Shown: one piece after another, positions 7,293 to 15,325 of the stretch
How the letters are laid out: each line of letters opens with the position of its first letter
How positions within the stretch are numbered: the first letter of the stretch is position 1
The notes under the pieces: generated by a model
The model's database searches: none
What the model saw: only the letters and a program-made list of their open reading frames with translations
Told to the model about the DNA's origin: nothing
NCBI GenBank assembly: GCA_052145775.1
Contig: JBKQNY010000054.1
Coordinates: 1 to 38,157, forward strand
Reading direction: 5' to 3'
DNA: 38,157 nucleotides
Source of the DNA: CAVYPR01 sp052145775
GTDB lineage: Bacteria > Actinomycetota > Acidimicrobiia > Acidimicrobiales > RAAP-2
Position numbers and translations under genes: made by a program

Positions 7293-8093
7293 TCACGATG
7301 CACGCTCCGAGGCGTGCGGCGCGACCGACCCCGGCGGCTGGCCACTCGTGGTGAGCGGCTCCCACCGGGCGCCGTCGCGCTCGATCCATTGGTGCGTCCT
7401 GCAGGCTCGGGCCAGCACGAGATCGGCCCCGAGCCCCTCCAGCAATTCTCCCGGTCGGACCCCACGGGGCTGGGTCGCCAGCTCGGCCCGGAGACGGCAA
7501 GCGCCGTCCCGAGTGGCCGTGCCGACCGCCCCCGCCTCGATGGTGGCGAGCGTCCGAACCGCCGGGCGGAGGTCGTCGTCGACGGGTCGACCCTTGCGTT
7601 CCCGCCGGATGACGACGCTGGACGAGCCGAGCAAGCGCTCGACCCTCTCCGTCATCTCCGCTGCGGTCACGCCGAGTACCTCCAAATCCCAGGCACACGA
7701 TGCTACATCCTGCTGGAGCGACCCGGCGGCACCGCCGATGACCCCCACCGCCTGGACGACCAGGCCCTCTGGCATGCACTCGTCCAGGGTCCCGACCAAG
7801 GCCCCGGACCCGGGTCCGGCGGCCTCGGCGACGCGTTCTTCCTGTTCGAGGCGGACATCGAGGAACTCGCCCAGCGACTCGGCCCCGGTGGGGAGGGCCA
7901 GGCCGAAGCTGAGCAGCGGCCGGGGGGAGAACCCCCCTGACCAGCCCACCGGCAGCCCGCTGCGCCGCAGGGCCCGCTCCCACAGCCGGGCCACGTCCCG
8001 GTGGCTGGTGAAGCGGACCCTGCCCGTCTTGGTGTAGCGGAACCGGAGCCGGTCCCCCCCTCCGGGGGGACCGGGGGGCGGCTCGCTCCCCAC
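7293..8093 (-). CDS. DUF2344 / TIGR03936-type protein
   Basis: Conserved protein of unknown function, 266 residues from the GTG at 8093. The family hallmark is clear at the N-terminus: LRFRYTKTGRVRFTSHRDVARLWERALRRSGLPVGWSGGFSPRPLLSFGLALPTG. The frame is open much further upstream inside the radical SAM gene, but that part has no similarity to anything and the GTG two bases after the upstream stop gives the usual N-terminus. In many bacteria the domain is fused to, or lies directly after, the radical SAM protein encoded just upstream, so the two proteins probably work together. The position before rne is also conserved. A role linked to RNA or ribosome maturation is only a guess from context. 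Confidence 0.85.
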   Translation of the reverse strand: MGSEPPPGPPGGGDRLRFRYTKTGRVRFTSHRDVARLWERALRRSGLPVGWSGGFSPRPLLSFGLALPTGAESLGEFLDVRLEQEERVAEAAGPGSGALVGTLDECMPEGLVVQAVGVIGGAAGSLQQDVASCAWDLEVLGVTAAEMTERVERLLGSSSVVIRRERKGRPVDDDLRPAVRTLATIEAGAVGTATRDGACRLRAELATQPRGVRPGELLEGLGADLVLARACRTHQWIERDGARWEPLTTSGQPPGSVAPHASERAS

Positions 8094-8095
8094 CG

Positions 8096-10069
8096 TCAGC
8101 CGGTCCCGCCGGCGGCCGCTTCGGCCAGGCGGGCCGGGCCGGGCGTGAACTGCACCGGGACCCGGTCGCCGCGGGCCAGGTCCTGGCCGGTGCCCTGGCT
8201 GCCCCCCGCCGGGGGAACCGCCGAGGCGACGACGTGCTCGAGGCCGAAGCCGGTGCAGGCGCCGCAGTCGTAGCAGGGGGTCCACCGGCAGTCCTCCAGC
8301 CCCGCCTCGTCCAGCGCATCCTCCCACTGCTCGTAGAGGAAGTCGCGGTGCAGGCCGGCGGAGATGTGGTCCCAGGGCAGGGCCTCGTCGCGGCCGCGCT
8401 GGCGGTGGACCACCTCGTCGAGGGTCAGCCCCTCGGCGGCCAGCGCCTCCTCCCACAGCCCGAGGTCGAACCGCTCGGACCACTCCTGGAAAGTGCCCCC
8501 GGCCCGCCACACCCGCTCGATGACTGCGCCCACCCGGCGGTCGCCCCGACTGGCGATGCCCTCGACCACCGAGGCCTCGGGGTCGTGCCAACGCACGGTC
8601 AGGCCCCGGGCGGGCCGGGCCGCGTCGCGCAGGAGGTTTACCTTGCGGCGCAGCTCGGCCACCGTGTCCTGGCCGAACCACTGGAACGGCGTGTGGGGCT
8701 TGGGCACGAACCCCCCGACCGAGGCCACCACGGTCACCGAGCGCTGGTGGCGGCGCCCGATCTCCACGCAACGCGCCCCGAGCTCGGCGATGGCCACCAC
8801 GTCCTCGTCGCGCTCGGTGGGCAGCCCGATCAGGAAGTTCAGCTTCACCCGGCGCCAACCCTGGCTGAAGGCGGCGTCCACCGCGCCGTAGAGGTCCTCT
8901 TCGGTGATGAGCTTGTTGATGACCCGGCGCATCCGCCAGGTCCCCCCCTCGGGGGCGAAGGTGAGGCCGGTGCGGCGCACCTGCTGGATCTGGGCGGCCG
9001 TGCCCACGGTGAAGGCGTCAACCCGGAGGCTGGGCAGGCTCACCGCCACCCGCCCGCCGTGGCGCGGGTCCTCGACGATCTCGGTCACGGTCTGCTCGAT
9101 CCCCGAGAAGTCGGCCGTCGACAACGACGTGAGCGACACCTCGTCGTAGCCGGTCCAGGCCAGGCCGTCGCGCACCATCTGGCGGACCTGGTCGGCCGGC
9201 CGCTCTCGGACGGGGCGGGTGATCATGCCGGCCTGGCAGAACCGGCACCCCCGGGTGCAGCCCCGGAAGACCTCGACGTTCAGTCGGTCGTGGACCACCT
9301 CGGTCAAAGGGACCAGCTGGCGGCGGGGGTAGGGCCAGTCGGCCAGGTCGGCCACGGTGCGCTTCTCCACCTGCGCCGGGGCGGGACCGGTGGGCTCGGT
9401 GGCCACCAGCGTGCCCCCCTCGTAGCGGGGGGCGTAGAGAGCGGGGACGTAGACCCCCTCCACCCGGGCCAGCGCCTCGAGGACGGCCCGACGGTCGCGC
9501 CGCTCGGGGTCCTCGGCCAGCCAGGGGGCGACCGCCTCGTTCATCTCGCCCACCACCTCCTCGCCGTCGCCCATCACGAAGGCGTCGACGAAGTCGGCCA
9601 GCGGCTCGGGGTTGAAGGCGCAGTGGCCGCCCGCCACCACCAGGGGGTCGGACGCCCCCCTTTCGGCCGAGCGCACGGCCACCCCGGCCAGGTCCACCAG
9701 GTTGAGCAGGTTGGTGTAGACGAGCTCGGCCGAGAGGTTGAAGGCCAGCAGGTCGAAGGCGGCGGCCGGCAGGTGGTTCTCCACCGAGAAGAGCGGGACG
9801 CCCGCTCCCCGCATGGCCGCTTCCATGTCGACCCAGGGCGCGTAGGCCCGCTCGGCCAGGGCGTCCTCCCGCTCGTTGAGCAGCTCGTAGAGGATCTGCA
9901 GCCCCTGGTTGGGCAGGCCGATCTCGTAGGTGTCGGGGTAGATGAGGAGCCAGGCCACCCGGCCCGCCCCGTGCTCGGGGCGCTGGGCGCCGAGCTCACC
10001 GCCGATGTAGCGGGCGGGCTTCTCCACCCCCATGAGCAGCGGCTCGATCCGGGGCCAGAGTGACTCCAT
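8096..10069 (-). CDS. B12-binding-like radical SAM protein (TIGR03960 type)
   Basis: Radical S-adenosylmethionine enzyme of unknown substrate, 657 residues. The N-terminal 200 residues resemble the cobalamin-binding fold (WLLIYPDTYEIGLPNQGLQILY, then VVAGGHCAFNPEPLADFVDAFVMGDGEE), although I see no clear DxHxxG motif. The radical SAM core has the 4Fe-4S motif RGCTRGCRFCQAG (C271, C275, C278), followed by EVSLTSLSTADFSG and APEGGTWRMRRVINK. The C-terminus has CYDCGACTGF, a possible extra cluster or zinc site. The ATG at 10069 lies 30 bases after the mrdA stop. The DUF2344 partner follows directly, and the pair next to rne is a conserved arrangement. Function is unproven; tRNA or rRNA modification is plausible by context only. 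Confidence 0.9.
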   Translation of the reverse strand: MESLWPRIEPLLMGVEKPARYIGGELGAQRPEHGAGRVAWLLIYPDTYEIGLPNQGLQILYELLNEREDALAERAYAPWVDMEAAMRGAGVPLFSVENHLPAAAFDLLAFNLSAELVYTNLLNLVDLAGVAVRSAERGASDPLVVAGGHCAFNPEPLADFVDAFVMGDGEEVVGEMNEAVAPWLAEDPERRDRRAVLEALARVEGVYVPALYAPRYEGGTLVATEPTGPAPAQVEKRTVADLADWPYPRRQLVPLTEVVHDRLNVEVFRGCTRGCRFCQAGMITRPVRERPADQVRQMVRDGLAWTGYDEVSLTSLSTADFSGIEQTVTEIVEDPRHGGRVAVSLPSLRVDAFTVGTAAQIQQVRRTGLTFAPEGGTWRMRRVINKLITEEDLYGAVDAAFSQGWRRVKLNFLIGLPTERDEDVVAIAELGARCVEIGRRHQRSVTVVASVGGFVPKPHTPFQWFGQDTVAELRRKVNLLRDAARPARGLTVRWHDPEASVVEGIASRGDRRVGAVIERVWRAGGTFQEWSERFDLGLWEEALAAEGLTLDEVVHRQRGRDEALPWDHISAGLHRDFLYEQWEDALDEAGLEDCRWTPCYDCGACTGFGLEHVVASAVPPAGGSQGTGQDLARGDRVPVQFTPGPARLAEAAAGGTG

Positions 10070-10099
10070 GGACGCCGATACTACGGCGGCCGCCCCTGG

Positions 10100-12310
10100 T
10101 CACCCTCCGGCGGGGCTGGAGGTGGGCCCGGGAGGGGCGCTGCCGGCCGCCGGGATGGTGGTCGGGGCGGCTGTGGAGGCGGGGTGGGCGGCCGTGGGGG
10201 TGGCGACCGCTGTGGCCACCGGGTTGGCGTAGAGGTAGTTGAAGACGCTGGCCACTGCGGGGGCGGCGGCGTTGGCGCCGTAGCCGCCCTGCCCCACCAC
10301 GACCGCCACCACGTACTGGTGTGTGGTGTTGGTGGGGCCGAACCCGACGAACCAGGAGTTGGGCTCCTTGGCTGTGTTGGCTGTGAGGTCTGCGGTGCCC
10401 GTCTTGCCGGCGATGGGGAAGCTGGCCAGTGTGAACTTGGCGACGGCCTTGAAGGTGTTGTACGCCGTGCCCTTCGGTGTGTTCACCACGCCCTTGAACC
10501 CGTCGAGGATGGCTGTGTAGTCGGTGATGTTCACGTGGCCGGTGACCGTGGGGGCGAAGGTCTTGATGACCTTGCCGTCGGGGTCCACCACCTGGGCCGC
10601 CACCTCGGGCTGATAGCGCGTGCCGTGGTCGGCGAAGGTGGCGTAGGCCTGCGCCTCTTCGATTGGGGTGACCACGGTGGCGCCCTGGCCGAAGGCCATC
10701 TCGATGTTTGTGCCGACGCTCCATGTGCCGTTGGGGTATGTCTTGGGGTACTGCTCGTGCTCGTGCTTGGTCTGGGCCGGGGTGGCCACCGAGCCCTGCA
10801 CCTCGTCGGGCAGGTCGATCCCGGTCAGCTCGCCGAAGCCGTAGGCGTTGGCCGTGTCCTGGATCGGGGTCTGGCCCACCTTGTCCCCTGTGGTGAGCCA
10901 CGCCGACCAGAACCGGTAGCCCATGTCGTAGAAGAAGTAGTCGTCCGAGCGCACCAGGGCCGAGGTCACGTTGACCTCGCCGGCGTCGGCCGCTGTGGCG
11001 TCGTGGAAGGTGCAGCCCTCGGTGCAGTTGGGCACGTTGAAGATGCCGGTGTCGTCCACGTACGTGGTCGGACCGATGATGCCCGAGTTGAGGGCGGCCG
11101 TGGCCGTGGCCAGCTTGAAGGTGGAGCCCGGGGTGTAGACGCCCTGGATGGCGTTGTTGTTGAGCGGGCAGGCGCCCGACTGCGGCGGCGTGCACGTGGC
11201 CGAGAGCTTCTGGTAGTCGGCCGTTGAGATCCCCCCGATCCATGTTGTGAGGGAATAGGTGGGCGAGGAGGCCAGGGCCAGGACCGCCCCGGTCTCGGCG
11301 TCGAGGACCACCAGCGCCCCGTCTGTGGCCTTGGGGGTGCGCCCCGCTGTGACCCGCTGGCGGTCGGCCGCCATGTCGGCTGTGAGCGCCTGCTGGGCGT
11401 ACTGCTGGAGGCCGAGTGTGAGGTTGAGCACCACCGTGTCGCCCTGGGTGGCCCGCGTGGTGGACGCCGTGCCCACCACGTTTCCCTGCGCGTTCACCTC
11501 GAGGTCCTGGATGCCGGGGGTCCCCCGCAGGTACTGCTCGTACTCCTCTTCGACCCCGGTCTTGCCGATCTGGCTCTCCTGGGAGTACCCCTGGCCGGCG
11601 TGGGCCTTCAGCTCTGTGCCGGTGATGGAACCCACGTAGCCCAGCACGTAGGCCCCCGTCGACCCGCCCTGGGGGTACTGGCGCTCGGTCACCTGCTCCA
11701 CCGAGACCCCGGGGAACTCGGCGGGGTTGTTCTCGAGGTACTGCACCGTGGAGGCGGGGGCTGTGCGCAGGATCGGCACCGGCTCGTACGGGCTGTACTG
11801 CACGTCTGTGATGGCCGCCTGGACCTGCGCCGGGGTCTCTGTGACCAGCGCCGCCACCTGGCCGATGACCGCGGGGTGCTGGGCCGCCTCCACCCTTGAC
11901 AGCACGATCTCGTTCTCCGACCGGTTCCCGGCGAGCACCGTGGCCCTGCGGTCGACGATCAGGCCACGGGGGGCCGGCAGGGCCACGGAGCGGATCTGGT
12001 TGGCGTTCACCGCCCGGGTGTATGTCTTGGTGTGGATGACCTGGAGGCTCCACAGCCGCAGGACCAGCACGGCGAAGAGGACCAGCACCACCAACCCCAC
12101 GATGCGCAGCCGCAGAAGCGGGCGGGACGGGGTCTCCTCGGGCGAGGCCACCAGCGCGGCCACGTTCACCCCCCGGCGGGGACGGATCCTCGGGCCCCGC
12201 AGGCGCGCCTGTCGGCGGAGGGCCTCGAAACGCGCCGCGGTGCGCGAGCTCGGCGGCGCCGTGTAGTGGCGGTCCCCGCGGATGGGATGGCGGAGGGTGT
12301 GCCGTCTCAC
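10100..12310 (-). CDS. mrdA: Penicillin-binding protein 2 (class B transpeptidase)
   Basis: D,D-transpeptidase that cross-links peptidoglycan during side-wall elongation, anchored in the membrane and acting outside. From the GTG at 12310 the protein has 736 residues: a basic cytoplasmic tail, one membrane helix (about 68-88), the dimerisation/pedestal domain and the transpeptidase domain. The catalytic motifs are STFK (S396), S455-D-D (the SxD version normal for PBP2) and K636-T-G. The tail from about 700 is Ala/Thr/Pro-rich. The GTG overlaps the mreD stop (GTGA), so the pair is translationally coupled; the open frame further upstream lies inside mreD. About two dozen Thr codons are ACA, rare in neighbours. 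rodA, the usual partner glycosyltransferase gene, is not next door. Confidence 0.95.
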   Translation of the reverse strand: MRRHTLRHPIRGDRHYTAPPSSRTAARFEALRRQARLRGPRIRPRRGVNVAALVASPEETPSRPLLRLRIVGLVVLVLFAVLVLRLWSLQVIHTKTYTRAVNANQIRSVALPAPRGLIVDRRATVLAGNRSENEIVLSRVEAAQHPAVIGQVAALVTETPAQVQAAITDVQYSPYEPVPILRTAPASTVQYLENNPAEFPGVSVEQVTERQYPQGGSTGAYVLGYVGSITGTELKAHAGQGYSQESQIGKTGVEEEYEQYLRGTPGIQDLEVNAQGNVVGTASTTRATQGDTVVLNLTLGLQQYAQQALTADMAADRQRVTAGRTPKATDGALVVLDAETGAVLALASSPTYSLTTWIGGISTADYQKLSATCTPPQSGACPLNNNAIQGVYTPGSTFKLATATAALNSGIIGPTTYVDDTGIFNVPNCTEGCTFHDATAADAGEVNVTSALVRSDDYFFYDMGYRFWSAWLTTGDKVGQTPIQDTANAYGFGELTGIDLPDEVQGSVATPAQTKHEHEQYPKTYPNGTWSVGTNIEMAFGQGATVVTPIEEAQAYATFADHGTRYQPEVAAQVVDPDGKVIKTFAPTVTGHVNITDYTAILDGFKGVVNTPKGTAYNTFKAVAKFTLASFPIAGKTGTADLTANTAKEPNSWFVGFGPTNTTHQYVVAVVVGQGGYGANAAAPAVASVFNYLYANPVATAVATPTAAHPASTAAPTTIPAAGSAPPGPTSSPAGG

Positions 12311-12837
12311 CGCCGGGCCCCGGTGGCCGGGGTCCGGCTGCCGTCGACCTGGGTCTCGGCGAGGACCCAGCCGAAGAGCCGGACCGCCGGTGCGGCCAGG
12401 ACGGCGTTGGCGACCCCCACCACGGCCACCACGGCCAGCAGGTCCGCCTTGAAGAACTGTTCCTCGCCCAGCACCGCCCCGAGCACGGCGTACAGCATGA
12501 CGCCCGCGGCGCTCGCCGCCAGCGCGGCCAGCGCCGAGAGCCACCACTCGTCCCGGGTGGTCGAGCCGGCGGCGTAGCCCACGGCGTACCCGACCAGGCA
12601 GCCCACCAGGGCCGACAGGCCGAAGGGGGTGGGCAGCAGCAGGTCGGCGGCCATCCCCGAGATGAACCCGACGATGGCCCCGTCGGCCGGGCCCCCGACC
12701 ACCCCGGCGGCGATCGGCAGCAGGAGCATGAGATCGGGGTGGGCCCCGGCCACCGACACATCGAGGCCCAGGGTGAACTGGACCACCAGGGTCACCGCCA
12801 CCACCGCCACCACTCGGCCGAGCGTGCGCAGGGTCAC
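12307..12837 (-). CDS. mreD: Rod shape-determining membrane protein MreD
   Basis: Polytopic membrane protein of the elongasome that sits between MreC and the wall synthases. About 176 residues with five or so hydrophobic segments (VVAVVAVTLVVQFTLGLDV, LMLLLPIAAGVVGGPADGA, GLSALVGCLVGYAVGYAAG, LAASAAGVMLYAVLGAVLG, LLAVVAVVGVANAVLAAP). I choose GTG 12837, because it overlaps the mreC stop as GTGA and has GGAG nine bases upstream. GTG 12852 would add five residues without a better site. The downstream mrdA start repeats the GTGA coupling. No ACA Thr codons were seen here, unlike its neighbours mreC and mrdA. Confidence 0.88.
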   Translation of the reverse strand: MTLRTLGRVVAVVAVTLVVQFTLGLDVSVAGAHPDLMLLLPIAAGVVGGPADGAIVGFISGMAADLLLPTPFGLSALVGCLVGYAVGYAAGSTTRDEWWLSALAALAASAAGVMLYAVLGAVLGEEQFFKADLLAVVAVVGVANAVLAAPAVRLFGWVLAETQVDGSRTPATGARR

Positions 12838-13703
12838 GGCGAGGGGCTCCACTGGACCACCAGCACGTAGGCCAGTGTCGAGAGGTCGGCCAGGGGCCGC
12901 ATGCGCACGGTCTTTTCGGCGGCGCCCGGGAGCGTGCGGGCCGAGGTCACCTGGGCCACCGGGATCCCCTTGGGGTAGGCCGCCCCGGCCAGACCGTTGG
13001 TGTACATCTCCTCGCCCACGTGCACCGGGGTGTCCGGCGAGATGTACTCCCCCGACAGCAGCTTCCCCGCCCCCTGGCCGGCGGCCACCGCGTACTGGGG
13101 CGGGTTGCCGAATGTGACACCGACCTCGGACTGGCCGGCGGTGATCAGCAGGACTGTGGCGGTGTCGTGGCTGGCCTGGACGACCTTGCCCACCAGTCCG
13201 CCGCCGCCGATCACGGGGTCTGTCACCGCCACCCCCTGGGAGCGCCCCTTGTCGATGGTGATGGTGGCTGTGAAGTCCGAGGGGCTCTTGGCGATGGTCT
13301 GGGCGGGGACCGTCGACAGCGAGGCCACTGTGGGCAGCTGGGCCTCGTGCAGGAGCTGCTGGAGCTGGCGCTGCTGGCGGCTCTGGAAGGGGGCCTCGGC
13401 CGCCTGTTGGCGCAGCGCCCCGATCTCGGCCCGCAGCTTCTGGTTCTCCTGCTGGAGCGACCCGTAGTTGACGGCGCCGGCGAAGAGGTCGCCCACCGGG
13501 CGCAGCACGGCGTCGACGCCGGAGCGCACCGGCGAGAAGGCGTCTGTGGCCAACGACTTGACCCCCGAGGTGAGGCCGTGGGTCCGGCCGCTCTCGTCAA
13601 GGCTGATCACCGTGATCGAGACCAGCACCAGCACCAGCAGGATGGTCAGGGTCCGCCTGGACCGCCGTGCCGCCCGCCGGGGGGACCGGCGACGCTTGGC
13701 CAC
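12834..13703 (-). CDS. mreC: Rod shape-determining protein MreC
   Basis: Bitopic protein that links cytoplasmic MreB to PBP2 outside the membrane. The 289 residues comprise a basic N-terminus, one membrane helix (about 18-35, LTILLVLVLVSITVISL), a coiled coil at about 80-120 (LQQENQKLRAEIGALRQQ) and the beta-barrel MreC domain (ATITIDKGRSQGV, PVIGGGGLVGKVVQ, GEYISPDTPVHVGEEMYTNG). The GTG at 13703 has GAGGG about ten bases upstream, and the stop overlaps the mreD start. Seven of roughly 22 Thr codons are ACA, against none noticed in mreB. It is the second gene of mreBCD-mrdA. Confidence 0.95.
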   Translation of the reverse strand: MAKRRRSPRRAARRSRRTLTILLVLVLVSITVISLDESGRTHGLTSGVKSLATDAFSPVRSGVDAVLRPVGDLFAGAVNYGSLQQENQKLRAEIGALRQQAAEAPFQSRQQRQLQQLLHEAQLPTVASLSTVPAQTIAKSPSDFTATITIDKGRSQGVAVTDPVIGGGGLVGKVVQASHDTATVLLITAGQSEVGVTFGNPPQYAVAAGQGAGKLLSGEYISPDTPVHVGEEMYTNGLAGAAYPKGIPVAQVTSARTLPGAAEKTVRMRPLADLSTLAYVLVVQWSPSP

Positions 13704-13722
13704 CGCGACCGCCCTCGCCCGG

Positions 13723-14754
13723 TCAGCGTGAGCTGGAGGTGATGAGCACCCGCTTCAGGGCCTCGAACTCCTCGAGGCACTGGCCGCTGCCGATGGCCAC
13801 GCAGTTGAGCGGGTCGCGGGCCACCACGATGGGCATCCCGGTCTCGTGCTGGAGGCGGTTGTCCAGGCCGTGGAGGAGGGCGCCCCCGCCCGTGAGGACG
13901 ATCCCCTGCTCCATGATGTCGGCCGCCAGTTCGGGCGGGGTGCGGTCCAAGGTGACCTTCACGGCGTCGATGATGGCCGACACCGGCTCGTCGATGGCGT
14001 GGCGGATCTCCTCGGTCGACACCACCACCGTCTTGGGCAGCCCCGTCACCAGGTCGCGACCGCGGATCTCGGCGTGGAGCTCCTCCTCCAAGGGGAAGGC
14101 CGAGCCCAGGGCGATCTTGATCTCCTCGGCGGTGCGCTCCCCGAGGGCCAGGCTGAACTCCTTCTTCACGAAGGAGACGATGGCCTCGTCGAGCTCGTCA
14201 CCGCCGATGCGGACCGACTGGCTGGTGACGATGCCGCCCAGCGAGATCACGGCCACCTCGGTGGTCCCGCCACCGATGTCGACGACCATGTTGCCGGTCG
14301 GCTCGTGCACCGGGAGACCGGCGCCGATGGCCGCCGCCATGGGCTCCTCGATGATGTAGGCCTTGCGGGCGCCGGCATACTCGGCCGCCTCCATCACCGC
14401 CCGCTGCTCCACCCCGGTGATCCCCGAGGGGACGCAGATGACCATGCGCGGCTTGGCGAACCGGCGCTGGTGGACCCGGTGGATGAAGTAGCGCAGCATC
14501 TTCTCGCAGATCTCGAAGTCGGCGATGACCCCGTCCTTGAGCGGCCGGATGGCCTGAATGTTGCTGGGCGTGCGCCCGATCATCCGCTTGGCCTCCGCCC
14601 CCACCGCCAGCGGACGGCCGTCCTTCACGTCGACCGCCACCACCGATGGCTCGTTCAGCACGATCCCGCGCCCTCGCACGTAGACGAGGGTGTTGGCCGT
14701 GCCCAGGTCGACCGCCATGTCGCGGCCCAGCAGATTCAAACGGTTGTCGGCCAT
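13723..14754 (-). CDS. mreB: Rod shape-determining actin homologue MreB
   Basis: Actin-like ATPase that forms membrane-bound filaments and steers side-wall synthesis. The 343 residues contain MAVDLGTANTLVYVRGRGIVLNEPSVVA (phosphate-1 loop), NMVVDIGGGTTEVAVISLGG (phosphate-2), GIVLTGGGALLHGLD (adenosine motif) and VCVPSGITGVEQRAV. ATG 14754 is chosen: it has GAGAGGAA about 11 bases upstream and gives the normal N-terminus; the frame is open 69 bases further but out of family. A strong promoter with an inverted repeat in its spacer lies 80-110 bases upstream. It heads mreBCD-mrdA and predicts a rod-shaped or once rod-shaped cell. Confidence 0.98.
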   Translation of the reverse strand: MADNRLNLLGRDMAVDLGTANTLVYVRGRGIVLNEPSVVAVDVKDGRPLAVGAEAKRMIGRTPSNIQAIRPLKDGVIADFEICEKMLRYFIHRVHQRRFAKPRMVICVPSGITGVEQRAVMEAAEYAGARKAYIIEEPMAAAIGAGLPVHEPTGNMVVDIGGGTTEVAVISLGGIVTSQSVRIGGDELDEAIVSFVKKEFSLALGERTAEEIKIALGSAFPLEEELHAEIRGRDLVTGLPKTVVVSTEEIRHAIDEPVSAIIDAVKVTLDRTPPELAADIMEQGIVLTGGGALLHGLDNRLQHETGMPIVVARDPLNCVAIGSGQCLEEFEALKRVLITSSSR

Positions 14755-14834
14755 GCAGTTGGGGTTCCTCTCGCAAGATGAGGGGGCGTCAGCGGGCCGC
14801 ACATGCGCCCGCAGGGCTCCCACTGCCTGGCCTC

Positions 14835-14863
14835 ATGCTATGGGACCAGGGGGTCCCACACAA
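14835..14863 (-). promoter_or_regulatory. Candidate mreB operon promoter with operator-like inverted repeat
   Basis: On the minus strand TTGTGT (14863-14858) and TAGCAT (14840-14835) are separated by exactly 17 bases. The spacer is filled by a perfect repeat TGGGACC-N4-GGTCCCA (14841-14858). It lies in the ndk-mreB gap, about 80 bases before mreB. The repeat could bind a regulator or act as a terminator for ndk; both readings fit. Confidence 0.5.
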
Positions 14864-14875
14864 CTCACCCCGGCG

Positions 14876-15289
14876 TCAGCCCAGGTCAGGAAAGAAGATG
14901 CCGATCTCCCTCACCGCCGAATCCACCGAGTCCGAGCCGTGCACCAGGTTCTCGGTCATCTCGATGGCCAGGTCGCCGCGGATGGTCCCCGGCGCCGCCT
15001 CCTTGGGGTCGGTCGAGCCCATCAGCGTGCGCACCACGGCGAAGGTCCGCTCGTCGGGGCCCTCGACGACGGCCACCAGCGACGGTGACCGGGTGATGAA
15101 GGCCACCAGGTCGCCGTAGAAGGGCTTCCCCTCGTGCTCGGCGTAGTGACGTCCCGCCGTCTCGGCCGAGATCGTCCGCAGGTCGACGGTCACCAGCCGG
15201 AGCCCCTTGCGCTCCAGGCGGCCGAGGATCTCGCCGGCGAGACCTCGCTCGACGCCGTCGGGCTTCACGATGACCAAGGTGCGGTTCAC
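14876..15289 (-). CDS. ndk: Nucleoside diphosphate kinase
   Basis: Cytosolic enzyme that balances nucleoside triphosphates by passing the gamma-phosphate from ATP through a phosphohistidine. The 137 residues are full length: TLVIVKPDGVERGL at the start, YAEHEGKPFYGDLVAFITRSP, RTLMGSTDPKEAAPGTIRGDL, and NLVHGSDS with catalytic H117. The start is GTG at 15289. It lies about 36 bases after folC in the same direction and is separated from mreB by about 120 bases that hold a promoter, so it may be the last gene of the clp-folC transcript. Confidence 0.98.
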   Translation of the reverse strand: MNRTLVIVKPDGVERGLAGEILGRLERKGLRLVTVDLRTISAETAGRHYAEHEGKPFYGDLVAFITRSPSLVAVVEGPDERTFAVVRTLMGSTDPKEAAPGTIRGDLAIEMTENLVHGSDSVDSAVREIGIFFPDLG

Positions 15290-15325
15290 GAGCGCAGGAC
15301 CCTACCAGGGTGGGGCCGGCGGCGG

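Noticed and set aside
8234..10063. Long plus-strand open frame of 609 residues
   Set aside because: Antisense to the radical SAM gene; it is the mirror of its codon bias and has no domain.
10946..10948. SxD instead of SxN in PBP2, as a possible defect
   Set aside because: SxD is normal for the PBP2 family; the three catalytic motifs are complete.
9996..12761. Minus-strand open frame of 921 residues
   Set aside because: Out-of-frame shadow of mrdA and mreD, without recognisable motifs.
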